From contig CM073887.1 in assembly GCA_037176705.1 (NCBI GenBank), forward strand, positions 84,392,348-84,456,347: DNA of 64,000 nucleotides, given 5' to 3'. Numbering within the stretch: the first letter of the stretch is position 1; each line of letters begins with the position of its first letter. The DNA comes from Molossus alvarezi (taxonomy: Eukaryota > Chordata > Mammalia > Chiroptera > Molossidae). The translations under genes and the position numbers were made by a program. Below, one piece after another: positions 35,983 to 48,254 of the stretch. The notes beneath the pieces are model-generated. The model saw nothing but the letters and a program-made list of their open reading frames with translations. It searched no databases and was not told the DNA's origin.

Positions 35983-36425
35983 GTGTGGTAGCTGAGCAGT
36001 GGCCCCTGAAGATATCCATGTCCTAATCTCTGCAACTAGTGAAAATGTGACCTTATATAGCTAAAGAGACTTGACAGTTGTGATGAAGTTATGGATCTTG
36101 ACATGGGGAGGCTATACTGTATTATCCAGATGTACCCTAAATATGATCACCAGTGTCCTTATAAGAGGACAGCAGAAGGAGATGAGATGCAGAAGTAGAA
36201 GATGGAGCAGCAGATGCAGAGGCTGGCCCGCTGTGAGGAAGGGTTGCAAGCCACAGAGCGCAGGTACCCCCAGCAGCTGAAAAAGGCAAGGAAACTGAGT
36301 CTTCCCTGAGACTCCAGAAGGAGCTCCCTGCTCCCACCTTAATGTTAGCCCAGTGAGACCCACTTTGGACTTCTGGCCTCCAGAACTGAGAGAATAAATG
36401 TATGTTGTTTTAAAAATCACCAAGA
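35983..36425 (+). mobile_element. MaLR-type solitary LTR (MLT1/MST-like)
   Basis: Begins with TG and contains ATATCCATGTCCTAATCTC, AAATGTGACCTTATATAGC, CAGTGTCCTTATAAGAGGAC, GGACTTCTGGCCTCCAGAAC and AGAGAATAAATGTATGTTGT (polyadenylation signal). This order identifies an ERVL-MaLR LTR. No internal retroviral coding sequence is attached, so it is a solitary LTR. The exact 3' edge is uncertain. Confidence 0.8.
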
Positions 36426-36484
36426 TATAGTTTCAGTGTTGCCAGATGAAAAATATCTGGAGATCTGTTTCACAGCCATATGAA

Positions 36485-36560
36485 TATACTTTTTGCTACT
36501 GAACTATACACTTTAAAATGGTTAAGATGATAAATTTTAGGTTCTGAGAAAAATAATGAG
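36485..36560 (+). repeat. Small old L1 3' end fragment
   Basis: GAACTATACACTTTAAAATGG followed by TTAAGATGATAAATTTTAGG resembles the last bases of L1M/L1MA elements; compare 48085-48240. Confidence 0.5.
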
Positions 36561-38325
36561 AAAAAGGTCACCAAGGTTGTGATAATTTGTTACAGCAACC
36601 ACAGACAACAACTGCAGCCAGCCTGCAACTGGCCGGACCTGGGGCAGAGCTCGTGATGGCTCAGGAAGGCCAATCCCAACCCCTTCCCTGGGCAAGCCTT
36701 CCCTGGGGAGCATGCCAGGGGAGCCAGCTCTGTGCCACTGATTGACATGACAGAAAGACAATAACAATCACCACAGATGGCATTATCACGCCCCTCCTGA
36801 GAACAGTACCACACACCTCACTTCCCCCCTTCAACATCCCTGCAAAATGATTTCTACAATGAACCCCAACTTTCCCACAAAGAACAGAGGCTCAGAGAGG
36901 TGAGGTGACTTGCCCAAGGTCACACACCAGTAGTAGCGCTGTGTTCTTAATCACATTTCCTGCCTCACTCAAGGCTGACTCAGCCAGTGTCACATAGCTG
37001 CTGTCACGGGCATGTAAATGCCTCAATGTTGCTTTTCAGCAGCTTTTAAAAGAGCCATAGTATTACCTTCTTTCTCTCTGTTTGTAACCTGGCATTCTCT
37101 TTCAGTTAATCATAGACCAGAGAGTCTCATTCTGTCCTGATACACCCACAAGTATATGAGATTGCCTAGAAAAGTGCAAAAAAAAAAAAAAAAGAGCTCA
37201 TGTTCTATGGACAGTTCTCTGAGGCCCCATAGCAGAGTCAGAGATGGTGGCTGCACACCAGCACCAGTAGGTCTGCAGAGGGATTTGGCTTGGCCTGCAC
37301 TGTGCTGTGTATTATTTTTAACTGGTGCCCAACATATAACATCAGAAGACGTCTCTTCCCCATCAGAAGTTACGTTTAGCCTTACTGCTGTGTAGGTTAG
37401 GGCAGGTTGAGCCCTGCTACAATAACAAACACCTCCATTCTTGGGGGCTTCCTATAGGATAAAGTCACAACTCCTTTGCAGGGTACTCAAAGAATTAACA
37501 AACGGGCCTCAGTTTCATTACAGCAGCATCCTTCCTCCTTCTGCCCTCTGGCCCTCCTTCACCTTAGCCCCTCCCTTAGCTGCCATGTGCCCCTGTGCTC
37601 TTGTCAGTAATTCCCAAGGTGAGTATGATGGGCCTCTGGGCCCTCAGAGTGCTCCATGAAATAAATCACTTTGGAAAATAAATGGGGTACACTGTATCCC
37701 ATCCTGGGAAACCACAGTGGACAATGTGTGTTAAAGGTTCTGACAAGTCCTGCATGTTCAGTTTCAATTTGTTTAATACAGTGTCGCCGACTTGTACCCT
37801 TTCGCACACAGAACCCATGATGTCCTTGGAGGAGACACTCTGCCCATGTGCCTATTTATGTTTACACCATTCTCTTCTCCTTCACTTCCTTTCCTCATGT
37901 CAGCTTAGCAGCTCCCATGCATTCTGCAGAGGTCATTCTGAAGATGCTCCTCATGGCCTGTGTCACACAGAATAATTGCTTCTGTGTCAGAATACCCCCA
38001 GACCAAGACTTCTGTAGGACAGAACACTGACCTCCACTGGGGTCATGAACCCTGCAGTCTCCTCTGTGCAGCTCACAGAAGCCTCTGTGCCTGGTCCTTG
38101 AAAGGAGACATCCTAGGCCCTTTGCACTCACCACAGGTGTACTCTCTTTCTCTTTCCCTGGGGCGGGCAAGACCCCTGGACTCAGCCACCCACAGCCACG
38201 CTCTTCCACAGAGGCTCTCAGAGGACAGGAAATTCCTAAGTAAACACATTTGTTTGAGTTCTCGTATGTTAAAAACTCAAGAAGTAGAGAAGTCAGTGTG
38301 TAAAATGCCAAGTGGTGATGAGAAC
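36561..38325. other. Unique DNA with a MIR remnant and a poly-A run
   Basis: 36855-36965 holds antisense MIR words (CAGAGGCTCAGAGAGGTGAG, CTTGCCCAAGGTCACACACC). An A run lies at 37179-37193. No exon recognised. Confidence 0.45.
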
Positions 38326-38329
38326 TACA

Positions 38330-38720
38330 AAGGAAGACAGCAGGGACAGGAGTGAGGAGCGCAGGTGGTTGGGAAGGAGTGCCACCCTTTTTCTATGGTT
38401 GGTTAAGGAAGATGACATTCGATAAATTGACATTTGAGCAGAGATCCAAGGAAGAGAGGGAGTGAGGCGCATGGAGTTCTGTAGGGAGAACCTTCCAGAT
38501 AGAGAGAATAGTGAAGACAGCGGTTCTAAGTGGACACGGCCTGCAAGGAGGCCGGTGGCTGGAGCAGAGCAGTGAGCGGGAGGGAGAAGCTGAGCCTGGG
38601 TGCTCCACCCCTGCCTCCCGCCCTGCCTTGGGGTCATAGCGGAGGGGGAGGTAGGGTCGGTGCTGGACAGATCCTGAGGACAGAGCCAACCTGGACTGCT
38701 GAGAGAACCTCTGGGAGAGA
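38330..38720 (+). repeat. Ancient repeat (family R2)
   Basis: GACATTTGAGCAGAGATCC, GGAGAACCTTCCAGATAGAG and GGAGCAGAGCAGTGAGCGG recur in the same order as in the copies at 54530 and 58340. I know this dispersed family by its words but cannot name it confidently. Confidence 0.45.
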
Positions 38721-41295
38721 GCAGAGAGAAAGAGCCAGGCGAGGATGGCAACAGTCAGCACTGGGTGATGAATGCCTTCTCTTTGCCATCCTGACAGAGT
38801 GTTTCTGAGTCTACACATCACCTCGTCTGGGGTCTAAATCTGAGGCTTGTTAACTCCAAGCCCAGGTCAGTGGGCCTCCCTGGACCCCTTGTTCCCTGTC
38901 AGAGAAGATGCTGGTCCCTACAGAACCCTCTTTACTTCCTGCGGCAACCTGCAACATATCGGTTTCTGGCCTGTTTTTTACAGGCTAGGAGACTGGGGCT
39001 TTGGTGAAGGACAAGGGCCCATCAGAGGCCAGCAAGGCCCCTGGGCTCTGAAGGAGAGTGTATTCTGCTTCTGGAATCTTGCCCAGGCAACTGCCAGGGA
39101 AGAGATAGGAGGGTAAAGCAGTCTGATGCCCAGGACGACAGGAGAGACAAAAGACCCACAGGTGCTGGAAGCTGGTCCACTGAAGAGGATGGGGCTGGCA
39201 CGGGCTGGCCAAATCTGGGGCTCAACCTCCTCTACTCCATCCCTGGGTGGAGAGGGGCCGAGAGGGAGGGGCATGCACATACAGGAGGCAAGTAGGGGAC
39301 ACCTTCCTCCAGCAGCAGTGGTGTCAGGGGGAGCTCCTAGAGTCCAAGGGCTCTGGAGGGAAATGAGGCCTCCAGTCAGCCTGGGGCCTCAGCACACCAC
39401 CTGACCTCTCTAGGCCACAGGGCCTCCTCACAGGAGTCTCAGTGTGTGAGTGCTTCCCCGCTCCAGGCCATGGCACAGCCCACCCTACGGGGGCCTTGGT
39501 CCTCCGAGCTCTGACCACACCTTGGGATCTGCTCCACAGAGACTCATGGTGGCTCTAGGGCCATGTGTGACCAACACAGTACCTAAAAAACAGGATAGTT
39601 CCTATTCTAAAAGTCCAGATTCCAGTTCCTCTTCAAAACTTAGTGTAGCTGCCACTCTGGGCCTGCATTGCATGTACCACCATCAGGCAGAGCCCACGGT
39701 GTGCACTCCTGCCTCCCTCTCAGCTGGCTTGGCTATGGCCATGGAGTTCTCAAGCCCTGCTCTAATGGGACAGAGGGTTCCAGCAGGGGTCTCACTCCTG
39801 CCACTTCTAGAACTAATCGATGGACCTTCTTCCACAGGTCCCAGGAACAGAGTGACTCATACTGTGACATGACTATCCCCATGGGCAAGAAGCACAAGCT
39901 CCCCTCCTTCCTCCACCAGCCACAGGGGATGGGTGGGATTGAGTGGGCTGGCACATCTGGGGTTCACCCCACCTACCATGCCATTCAGCACATCTGAGCA
40001 GAGAAGGGGACTGGCGAGGCTGAGGGGGAGAAGCAGCCACCTGGATGGTCCCAGAATCCTGGTGGGGAGGAAGTGGGGAGTTTCCAGGGCCTTACAGATG
40101 CACACTGCCCAGTTCTCCATGCTGGGAGGAGCCAAGGACTGAATGTCCATCAGGGTCAAGGGCGAGGAGGAACAGCAACCCTGTGCAGAAGCTACTCCCA
40201 CTGACCATCCTCCCAGACCAAGGGTGTAGAGCCTGTGCCTACTGCCCTCCCCACACCTGAGCCTGAGAAGAAAGGAAAGACAAGGACAGTCAGGCAGCTA
40301 GCCTGAAGACCTGCATCCCCAACCAGGGTCACTCCACCCTAGTGTGACACCAAGAGAGTCCCTTAACCTATCTGGGCATCACTTTGGGGTGGTGAGAAAG
40401 AGGGAGTGGCTTTGATGGTCTCACAGAACCCGTTTGACTCTGAAAGTCTCCATCTTCATCTCAAATGAGAACCTGTATAGACTCACAATGCTTGTCATTT
40501 ATAAATAGCCCCACACACCAGGCACTGTGCAGCCTGACAACACCGATAGCTGGGTCAGGAGATGACATCCTCGGCATAAAGTGCTCGGGCCATGCCTAAC
40601 ACGAGGTGTGCGGGCAATAAATACTTCCTGTGATTATTATGGCAGTTCTGTGCAGATGAGTAAACCAAGTCCTAGGGAGGTTCTGAGACTGAGCCACAGG
40701 TTCAGGAACCACCATGCTGCCTGTGGCGAAAGGCTCCCTTAGAGTGTGCCATGGTGGCCTAGTGAGCAAGTGACAGTACCAGAGTGCCACAGGGCTTCCA
40801 TGTCGCACCCCTAGGATTGGTCACATCCACCTCCCCCACCACAGGCCCCACCCTGCCCCCAAGGAGAGTAACTCTGGTTTAATTAGCCACATTTGGGCTA
40901 CTCATTGGTCCTGTACCCTCCCCAGGAGCTGGGCTGGTCACCCCAAAGTCCCACCTGCTAGCAGCATTACACATTACCCCAGTTACCCATAGGGATGCAA
41001 ATTGGCCTCAGTGTGGTGGAGCAAGTAGATGCATTCTAAACCCTTAGGCCCATTTGGAGGGGGCTTGCACCCCTCCTCTGGTGACACAGCCCTGAGTGGG
41101 GTAGAAGAGGGAGCAACTGAGAACCCCTTTATGCTGCTGTTCTTCTCTGCAGCACTCAAGTCAGATGGAAACCCCCCATTGACCCAAAGCAGATTACAGC
41201 CTGCTGTGTATTCATCTCCAGGGCCATGAGAAAAGCCAAGTACATCATTGGGGGTGTCTTTCTTACCAGTTCTGAATGTCTGCTATTCATTATAA
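38721..41295. other. Unique DNA, no exon recognised
   Basis: GC-moderate sequence with many short overlapping frames. Near 40590-40640 GCCATGCCTAACACGAGGTG and AATAAATACTTCC suggest a small MIR tail. Nothing else recognised. Confidence 0.4.
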
Positions 41296-41663
41296 AAGGG
41301 CACTTTTATTTATTTATTTTTCTGTTTTTAAACTTATCTTTATTATTGATTTACAGATGTTCCCCTCCTTTTCCCCCCCTGATCCCCTTCTTCCCCACTC
41401 CCACTCCCCTCCTGCCTTCCCCACACTATTGTCTGTCTATTGGTTATGCACATAAGTTATTTGGTTTCTCTCTTCCTGCTCCACCTCCCCCCTTCCCTTT
41501 GAGTTTCCTCAGTCTAACAACCGATTTGTACTTCTTAATTCCTTCATCTTTTTTACCCGGCCCCACTCCTATCTGGCAACCAACAAAAAGTTCTCTATAT
41601 CTATCAGTCTGTTTCTGTTCTGCTTGCTTATTTTGTCTGTAGATTCGATTGTTGATAGATATG

Positions 41664-41914
41664 TATTTATTGCCATTTTATTTTATTTATATTTAATAAT
41701 TTTTCTTTATTGATTTTGGAGAGCGAGAGGAAGGGAGAGGGAGATAGAGACATGGATAAGATAGAACATCAATTGGCTGCCTCCTGCATGCCCCCCACTG
41801 GGGACTGTGTCCTGGGTATGTGCCCTGACCAGGAATCAAACTGGCAACCTCTTGGTGCTTGGGTCGATGCTCAACCACTGAGCTACACCAGCTGGGCTTT
41901 ATTGCTATTTTATT
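41664..41914 (-). repeat. Ves SINE (second subfamily) inside the HAL1-like element
   Basis: Body about 41683-41897, flanked by TTTATTGCCATTTTATT (41666-41682) and TTTATTGCTATTTTATT (41898-41914), a 17-bp TSD with one mismatch. In reverse complement it starts GCCCAGCTGGTGTAGCTCAG and has TTGAGCATCGACCCAAGCAC. It landed just upstream of the residual ORF2 ATG. Confidence 0.88.
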
Positions 41915-41916
41915 GT

Positions 41917-42810
41917 TCATATTTTTTTATCTTCTCCTTCAAGAAGACCTGTCAACATTTCATATAATACTGGTTTGGTGGTGATGAACTCCTTTAGCTT
42001 TTTCTTGTCTGGGAAATTCTTTATAGGCCATTGATTCTAAATGATAGTTTTGCAGGATAGAGTAATCTTAGTTATAGGTCATAGTTTTTTATTGCTTTGA
42101 ATATCTCTTCCCACTCCCTTCTGGCCTGCAAAATTCTTTTGAGAAATTGGCTGACAGTCTTATGGGAGCTCGTTCGTAGGTCACTTGCTGCTTTTCTCTT
42201 GCTGCTTTTAAGATTCTCTCTTTGTCTTTAACCTTTTGCAGTTTGATGATGATGTGTCTTGGTGTGGGCCTCTTGGGGTTCATCTTGTTTGGGACTCTCC
42301 ATGCTTCCTGGACTTGTATATCTGTTTCCTTCACCGAATTAGGGAAGTTTTCTGTCATTATTTTTTCAAATAGGTTTTCAATTTCTTTCTCTCTTCTCCT
42401 TCTAGCACTCCCATGATGTAAATGTTGGTATGCTTGAAGTTGTCCCAGAAGCTCCTTATACTATCCTCATTTTTTAAAATTCTTTTTTCTTTTTGCTTTT
42501 CTGATTGGGTGTTTTTGCTTCCTTATATTCCAATTTGATGGTTTGCTTCTTGGCTTCACCTACTCTACTATTGATTCCCTATAAATTATTCTTTATTTCA
42601 GTTAGCGCATCCTTCACTTCTGACTGGTCCTTTATTATGCTCTTGAGGTCCTCACTAAGTTCCTTGAAATTCTTGCTAAGTTCATTGAGCATCCTTATAA
42701 GCAGTGCTTTGAACTCTGCATCTGTTAGATTGCTTATCTTCATTCGTTCAGCTCTTTTCCTGGATTTTGCTCTGTTCTTTCATTTGGGACATAATTCTTT
42801 GTCTCCTCAT
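41917..42810 (-). pseudogene. HAL1-like ORF1 remnant
   Basis: From the ATG at 42810 (MRRQRIMSQMKEQSKI) the frame meets a TGA within about 21 codons, then continues as an N-terminal segment with coiled-coil-like composition (about 42740-42540), an IMGVLEGEE-like stretch near 42415 (counterpart of IIGVPEEE in L1-D), and the C-terminal RNA-binding region 42358-42089 (MTENFPNSVKE, RPTPRHIIIKLQKV then KERILKAAREK). The closing stop is TGA at about 41917. Several in-frame stops and small indels show it is inactive, but domain order and length match L1 ORF1 of the window's L1s. Confidence 0.8.
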
Positions 42811-44164
42811 TTTGGCTGCCTCCCTGTGTTTGTTTCTATGTATTAGGTAGAGTTGCTATGTCTCCTAGGCTTCCTAGGGTGGCCTGTTGTAGTAGGTGTC
42901 CTGTAGGGTCCAGAGGCACAGCCTCCCTGGTCACCCCGCCTGGGCCCTTGAGGTGCACCCCTCGTTTGGACTTTACACCCTTCTGTTGTAATTGAGTCTT
43001 GATGCTGTTGGCACATCAATGGAAGGGTTTTACTCAGGCTGATCAGCTGCAAGGACTGGCTGTGCCCACTAACCTCCAATCTCTGACTACCTTGAATGAT
43101 CAGCTGTGCAGGGCCCACCACACAGAGCAAGACTTACTTCAGCAGGGCTCTGGTACCCACTGAGTCCATTCCTTGAATGTGTTACTTGTGGAGGTGGTTG
43201 GGTGGTGATGCTTTGACGAGGTCTGAAGCTGTCCACTGGGTGTGCTGGCTCTGAGGCAATGTCAGCCACTACCTGTGTTCTACCTGGGGCCACCAGGTAT
43301 AGCCTACAAAGCGATCAGTTGATGGCTGCTGCTTGTGCTGGGCTTGGAGGAGCCCAGGCAAAGCCAAGCTGTGAACCAAGCCTGGATGCATCTAATACCA
43401 GGTCTGGGGCCACTTAGTGAAAGGTACGGAGTGTGCTGTAGCCAGATGCTGCTTGTTTGAGAGAAATTAGGAAAATATGAAGCAGGAGGCAGAAGCGGCC
43501 AATCCTATGGTAAAGCCCAAAATTTGGGTGGGGCAGGGCCTCAGGGAATCACCAGGGTGAGGCAAACAGTGTGAGCCAGGTTGCTGGAGTCCCAGATATG
43601 GTGCCCATTTGCTGGCCTTGTGGGGGAAGGGCTCACCAAAGGAACAATGGCTTCTGCAGGGAAAGCTAGCCCTCGCCCTGATGCCTAACAACTCAGTTCT
43701 TCCCCGTATGTCTCTGGTGCTTTTTAAGCTGCCTTTCCTCCGTGCTGGAGCTTAGAGGGAGTGAATTTGAGTAAGTTCACTCTTGGGCCCTTTAAGAGGA
43801 ACTGTATGGGGCTCTAGAAGCCTCAGTTCCTGCTGATTTTTACAGCCAGAAGTTATGGAGACTTCTCCTCCTGGCAATGGAACCCTGAGCTGGGAGCCTG
43901 GTATGGGAGGGGGTCCCCTCACTCCTCAGAAAGGACCTTCCCAGCCGAGGTGTCCTCCTGATTTTTATCCACCACACGTGTGGGTGTGGGACCAGCCCAT
44001 CTGCACCTCCACCCCTCCTACCAGTCTCAATGTGGCTTCTTTAATTTCGTAGTTGTAGGACTTTCATTCAGCTCAATTTCAGGTAGTTCTGAATGATGGT
44101 TGTTCTATAGTTTAGTTGTAATTTTGATGTGGTTGTGGGAGGAGGCAATACCGAGTTTACCTAC

Positions 44165-44176
44165 ACTGCCATCTTG
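44165..44176 (-). promoter_or_regulatory. YY1-like motif at the HAL1-like 5' end
   Basis: On the minus strand CAAGATGGCAGT lies about 20 bases inside the 5' boundary, the place where L1s carry a YY1 site. Supports a complete 5' end; activity is inferred. Confidence 0.5.
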
Positions 44177-44265
44177 ACTGGAAGTCAGTCACTTAAGGGC
44201 ACTTTTAGGAAAGAGGTTTTACAGCTGCCAAGGAAAGAGTAAATAATGCAAGATGGGAAAAAAAA

Positions 44266-44556
44266 AACAAATTCAAGGAGCCCTGGCCGGTTTGGCTCAG
44301 CGGTTAGAGTGTTGGCCCGTGGACCAGAGAGTCCCGGGTTCGGTTGCAGTTTGTCCCCGTACCTCGGGCACACACCTCAGTTGCCGTTTGTCCCCGACCC
44401 CAGTTGGGGTAGTGTGGGTGGCAGCCACTTGATGTGTCTCTCTCACATCAATGTTTCTGTCTCTCTCTTCCTCCCTCTCTCCCTCCCGCTGTATCTGAAG
44501 ATCAATGCAAAAGTGTCCTCAGGTGAGGATTTAAAAAAAAAAACAAATTCAAGAAG
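44266..44556 (+). repeat. Ves SINE, 15-bp TSD
   Basis: Body 44281-44541; TSD AACAAATTCAAGGAG / AACAAATTCAAGAAG. It has CCCTGGCCGGTTTGGCTCAG and GGGTTCGGTT, then an internal partial duplication: the TTGCAGTTTGTCCCCGTACC and TTGCCGTTTGTCCCCGACCC segments occur twice in tandem. Confidence 0.9.
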
Positions 44557-45589
44557 TCCTTTCTGCAAACGTTTGTGCACTGAGAGAAACAGATAGATGG
44601 TCTTCAATGATACACCCGGAACCCCCAGTCTCGCCCTGCTCCCCCTGCCTGGTCTCCAAGCAATTTCAGACTTCCTGTACATCTAAAGCAGAGAGTGTAT
44701 ATGATTTCTCTTTCTGAAGAAGTGGCTTTTAGGTTGGGGGGAGGAGGCCATGGTGTGTTTATTCGAACAAAGACAGTTGGAGATAGACCAGGTGCACAGC
44801 CCACCCCCGTGCCCACTCCAGCTCTCTCCCCAAATCCCAAGGCCCTTATTCTGGCTGCAGAGGGAAAATTTGAAGGTGTGCCCAGCGCAGCCTCCATAAG
44901 GTGCCAGGCCCAGGGACAAAGGTGTAGGCCGCTGTCTGGGTTCCTGTGTATGGCTGCATTGGTGGGAACAGGTGGTGTCTATCGGTATGGGAACCGGGCC
45001 AGTGTGGCCTGTCATAGGGAAGTCCCTTAACCTGGTAGGCCCCTCTACTGTCTTCTCAACTGGGAGAGAAGCAGGATTTAAGGTTTCCAGTTTCTGAGGG
45101 AGGTCCCCTAATCAACATCTTAGGACATGGTGGAGACAAGAAGCTGTGGGCAGGGTTCGAGCTGCGGGCATGTGCACAGCCAGCAGGGATAAGCTTGTAA
45201 GGGCCACCCCCATGCTGTCCCCAGCTCCCTGTAGATTCCTGTGGGTGAAGGAACAGTCTGGGCATAAAAGACAGCCCAAAGCCACAATATGGAGAGTTCC
45301 CAAATTCAGCCATCAATGGCCACCTTCAGGATTTGGGTCACACCCATGTGTCACCTCTGCACTCATTTATGTTAAAAGCAAACAAACAAAAACCCAGTTA
45401 ATTCAGTTGTGTGGTTCCAAAAGCAAAACAAGGCTAAAAAGTGAAGGGGAAGTCTCTTCCACCTTTACCCCTGTCATCCTGTTCCCCATGCTTCCCACCT
45501 ACCACAAAAGGCAGGTACATTTATTACCAGTTTTTGTCTATCCTTCCAGAGTACCTTTATGGAAGTACAACAAATATAAAGACATACTC
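44557..45589. other. Unique DNA
   Basis: No repeat or exon recognised. Overlapping frames at 44604-45030 and 45056-45592 match nothing I know. Confidence 0.4.
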
Positions 45590-46010
45590 TAATTTTTTCT
45601 CTTTCTGTGCAAATCACAACATGTCCAATAGACTGTTCTGCATCTTATTTTCTCACTTGACATATGGCAGGGGTGTTCCACTTTGTACCTAAAAGATGGC
45701 ACGTGTTGAACAGCAGTCACTGAACTATGGCAGCAGAAGAACGAAAGCAGCTCAGGTGTCCACCAAGAGGGGCCAGTTTGCTGAACTATGTCCTGTCTAT
45801 ACAATGGAATATTCCACTGTAAAAAAAAAAAAAGGAGCCAGGAGATGAGGAAGCTCTCTATGTTCTGATTAGGAAAGATCACTAATTTCTAGGCTATAGT
45901 AATTGATTAGGATAGGTGTAGGATAAATTCCCAAAAGTGAAGTTGTTGGCTCAAAAGATATATGCATTTATAATTTTGATTACTATTGTTAAGGCTTTTG
46001 TGGTTTCTGG
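45590..46010. repeat. Ancient L1M fragments, mixed orientation
   Basis: 45625-45670 (GACTGTTCTGCATCTTATTTTC) and 45905-46005 (GGATAAATTCCCAAAAGTG, ATATGCATTTATAATTTTGA) read as antisense L1M 3' UTR. 45735-45890 (AGGTGTCCACCAAGAG, TATACAATGGAATATTCCAC) reads as sense L1M. Probably separate old insertions or an inverted fragment. Confidence 0.55.
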
Positions 46011-48080
46011 ATTTGGAAGTCACAATGTGAAAAAACTTTTCATTTACTTAATATCGTACTTTACATCCATTTTTTTTTAAACTTAATAAATGTATTTTTA
46101 AAAATAGATATTAGTTATTAGTAATATCTAGATAGCACTAGAATAATGGGGGGGGCAAAAATTGAGAAAAGTAATGGACAAGTCAGGGTCTTCCAATACA
46201 ATAGAACTGTAATAATTTAAAGCAATAGAAACGTATTCTGGCTGATGTAAACAGAAAGGGCATTTATAAAGGGTGTTTGGACCCCAGACACTCTCTGGGA
46301 GGCCCAAGAAGCATGCTTAGAGGCTGAGCATTCAGGAAGAAGCCACCAAGACACCACTGCCCTTTCCCTTGGTTTTGACACCCCAACCTGCCCAGCTGGG
46401 CCCTGGCTCCTGTCCCCACTGCCTCTGGAAGCTGGAGGAAACTGCTGCTGTCATTGCCCATTAATAGGCAGATTCTGGGATTCTGGATGGTCTGTAACTT
46501 TATGACCCTGGCTAGTTGGGGTGGGTGTGACTGAGGGGGATCCTAGTAGTCAGTAGGCCCCAGAGCTAATGTCTGGCATTTCAGCTTATGCAGAGGAAGG
46601 CTGGCTCTTCCTTGTCAGGAAGAAGGTTCTAGAACTGGGTGGCCAGAAAAAAAGACGAGTCCACTCCCAGAAGGAGAGACCACAGCTCCAGAGAGACAGT
46701 ACTACCCAGAGGTGGCAGTGGGGAAAGGCAGATGTGACAAAGCTGCACAGAGAAAAGGATCTAGAGCTGTGATCCCCTTGAGGACCCAGGGGCAGGCAGA
46801 TTATGGAAATGTGTGGGGTGACCAATCCAGAGCCCGGGGAGTTTCAGGAGCGGGGAGGGAAGGCTGGGCAGAGGGGCAGGAAGAGGGTCTGAGGTAGGGG
46901 TGGTAGGATGGGAGGAATTTGAGGACGGTGGAGGCTTGAATCTGGGACCTGAGAGTAGGGCAGGAATGTGTAAGGAGAGATGCTAAGCCCTTAGGGAAGA
47001 CAAGCCAGGGGAATGAGCAGAGGGTGATGGGGGCACAGAGCAGGTCCCACATAGATGCCCAGGAGAAGGGGCACAGGGTATTTACCCCAAACTAGGCTGC
47101 AGGGGTGCCTTCCTGAGCTCAGCAGAGAGAGCTCACCTGCCAGTAGGGTCCAACAAGAGACCTCTGCATTCCCGTAAATTTCCTGGGATACCTGGACCCC
47201 TCTTTGGGAAACAGGGATTGTATTTTTCCTACACTTGAGCTTCCATCACACCTATGCAGCAACGGCATCAACACAGAATCCCAGTAGCTGAGGGCACTCT
47301 GGCCCTTCAGTGCCACCCTGCCTAGAGGGGTGGTGCCCTACCTACTTCCTTATGGCAAGGCGGTGTCTTCAACAAGGTGGGAGGAGCCCTCTCTCCTCCC
47401 ACACCCCCAACAGTCATGTACCTGGAGCTGTGTGTAAATTCTCCATTATTCGTGGCTCTCAGATCTTGGCAAAACACACAGATCTGGGCTGGACCCGCCA
47501 CCGTTTCATCTGTAACCCCAGCCCTTTCCTTCCCTCATGATGCCTTTGCATTTCATCTGCTGCAAATGTGCCTCTTTGTTCTTTAGACAGAATCATATTG
47601 CCAGGGGCTCCCAACGCTCCCCGGTGGCACAGACTGCCAAGAAAATTCTCTTTAAATAAAAAAATAAAAACGTCCCCAGAGCAATAAGTGAGATACCTCC
47701 AGGTGGAAGTGTCACAACCTACAATGCGACAACAGCTCAGAGCAGAGAACAAAGTGGCCCAAACCAGTTGTATGTGGATGAGTGCCAAAGACTCACAGAA
47801 AGAGAGGTGTGGCTGGTCCCAGTTTCCTTCCCATATTTCATATTCCAGGAGAGTTGGTTGATAATACCCCCGTGCTGACAAGGCTACAGGAACACAGACT
47901 ATGGAGGCATTGCTGGGGGTAGCATACATTTCTAGAGACTTCTAGCTCCTGTTTATTTACTTACCTATTTGATCACTCAACAGCAATGATTGTATCAGGC
48001 CTCAGGGAGCCAGTGGTAGAGAACCCAGCTTGTTTGGTCTAGATGGGGCAACTATTGGCTTTTGTAACTGAAAAGTCAGG
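46011..48080. other. Unique DNA
   Basis: Purine-rich at 46700-47060 (many GGGGAGG-like words). The minus-strand frame 47929-47459 (156 codons) is unrecognised. A T run precedes 46080. No exon supported. Confidence 0.4.
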
Positions 48081-48084
48081 AGGG

Positions 48085-48240
48085 AGTAGCTGCTTCAGTT
48101 ACTTCTGGATCCAGGGATTCAAAAATGTCTTTACAACCTGTGCATCCATTCAACTGTACACATCAAAATGGTTAAGATGGTAAATGTTATGTTATATGTA
48201 TTTTACCATAATTTTTAAAGATTAAAAAAAAAAAAAAAAA
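48085..48240 (+). repeat. Old L1 3' end with poly-A
   Basis: CAACTGTACACATCAAAATGG, TTAAGATGGTAAATGTTATG, TATTTTACCATAATTTTTAA and an A run (48225-48240) are the sense 3' terminus of an L1M/L1MA element. Confidence 0.75.
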
Positions 48241-48254
48241 GAAGGCCTGTGCAC

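Larger units (their letters stand above)
41296..44207 (-). mobile_element. Half-L1 (HAL1-like), complete, ORF1 only, perfect 13-bp TSD
   Basis: Element body 41309-44194 on the minus strand, bounded by AAGGGCACTTTTA at 41296-41308 and 44195-44207. In the element's own direction: 5' UTR with a YY1-like start (44194 to about 42811), decayed ORF1 (42810-41917), short spacer, the first about ten codons of ORF2 (ATG at 41676), then directly an L1-type 3' end (about 41650-41309; GAACAGAAACAGACTGATAG, TTGGTTGCCAGATAGG, G-rich tract, A-rich tail). A Ves SINE sits near the ORF2 start. No RT or endonuclease domain exists in it. This is the layout of HAL1 elements, which need an L1 ORF2 supplied in trans. 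Confidence 0.82.

Noticed and set aside
35983..36425. A retroviral provirus
   Set aside because: Only LTR sequence is visible; no gag, pol or env sequence adjoins it.
47459..47929. 156-codon minus-strand frame as a gene
   Set aside because: No family recognised, no splice or promoter context, and similar frames occur on both strands nearby.
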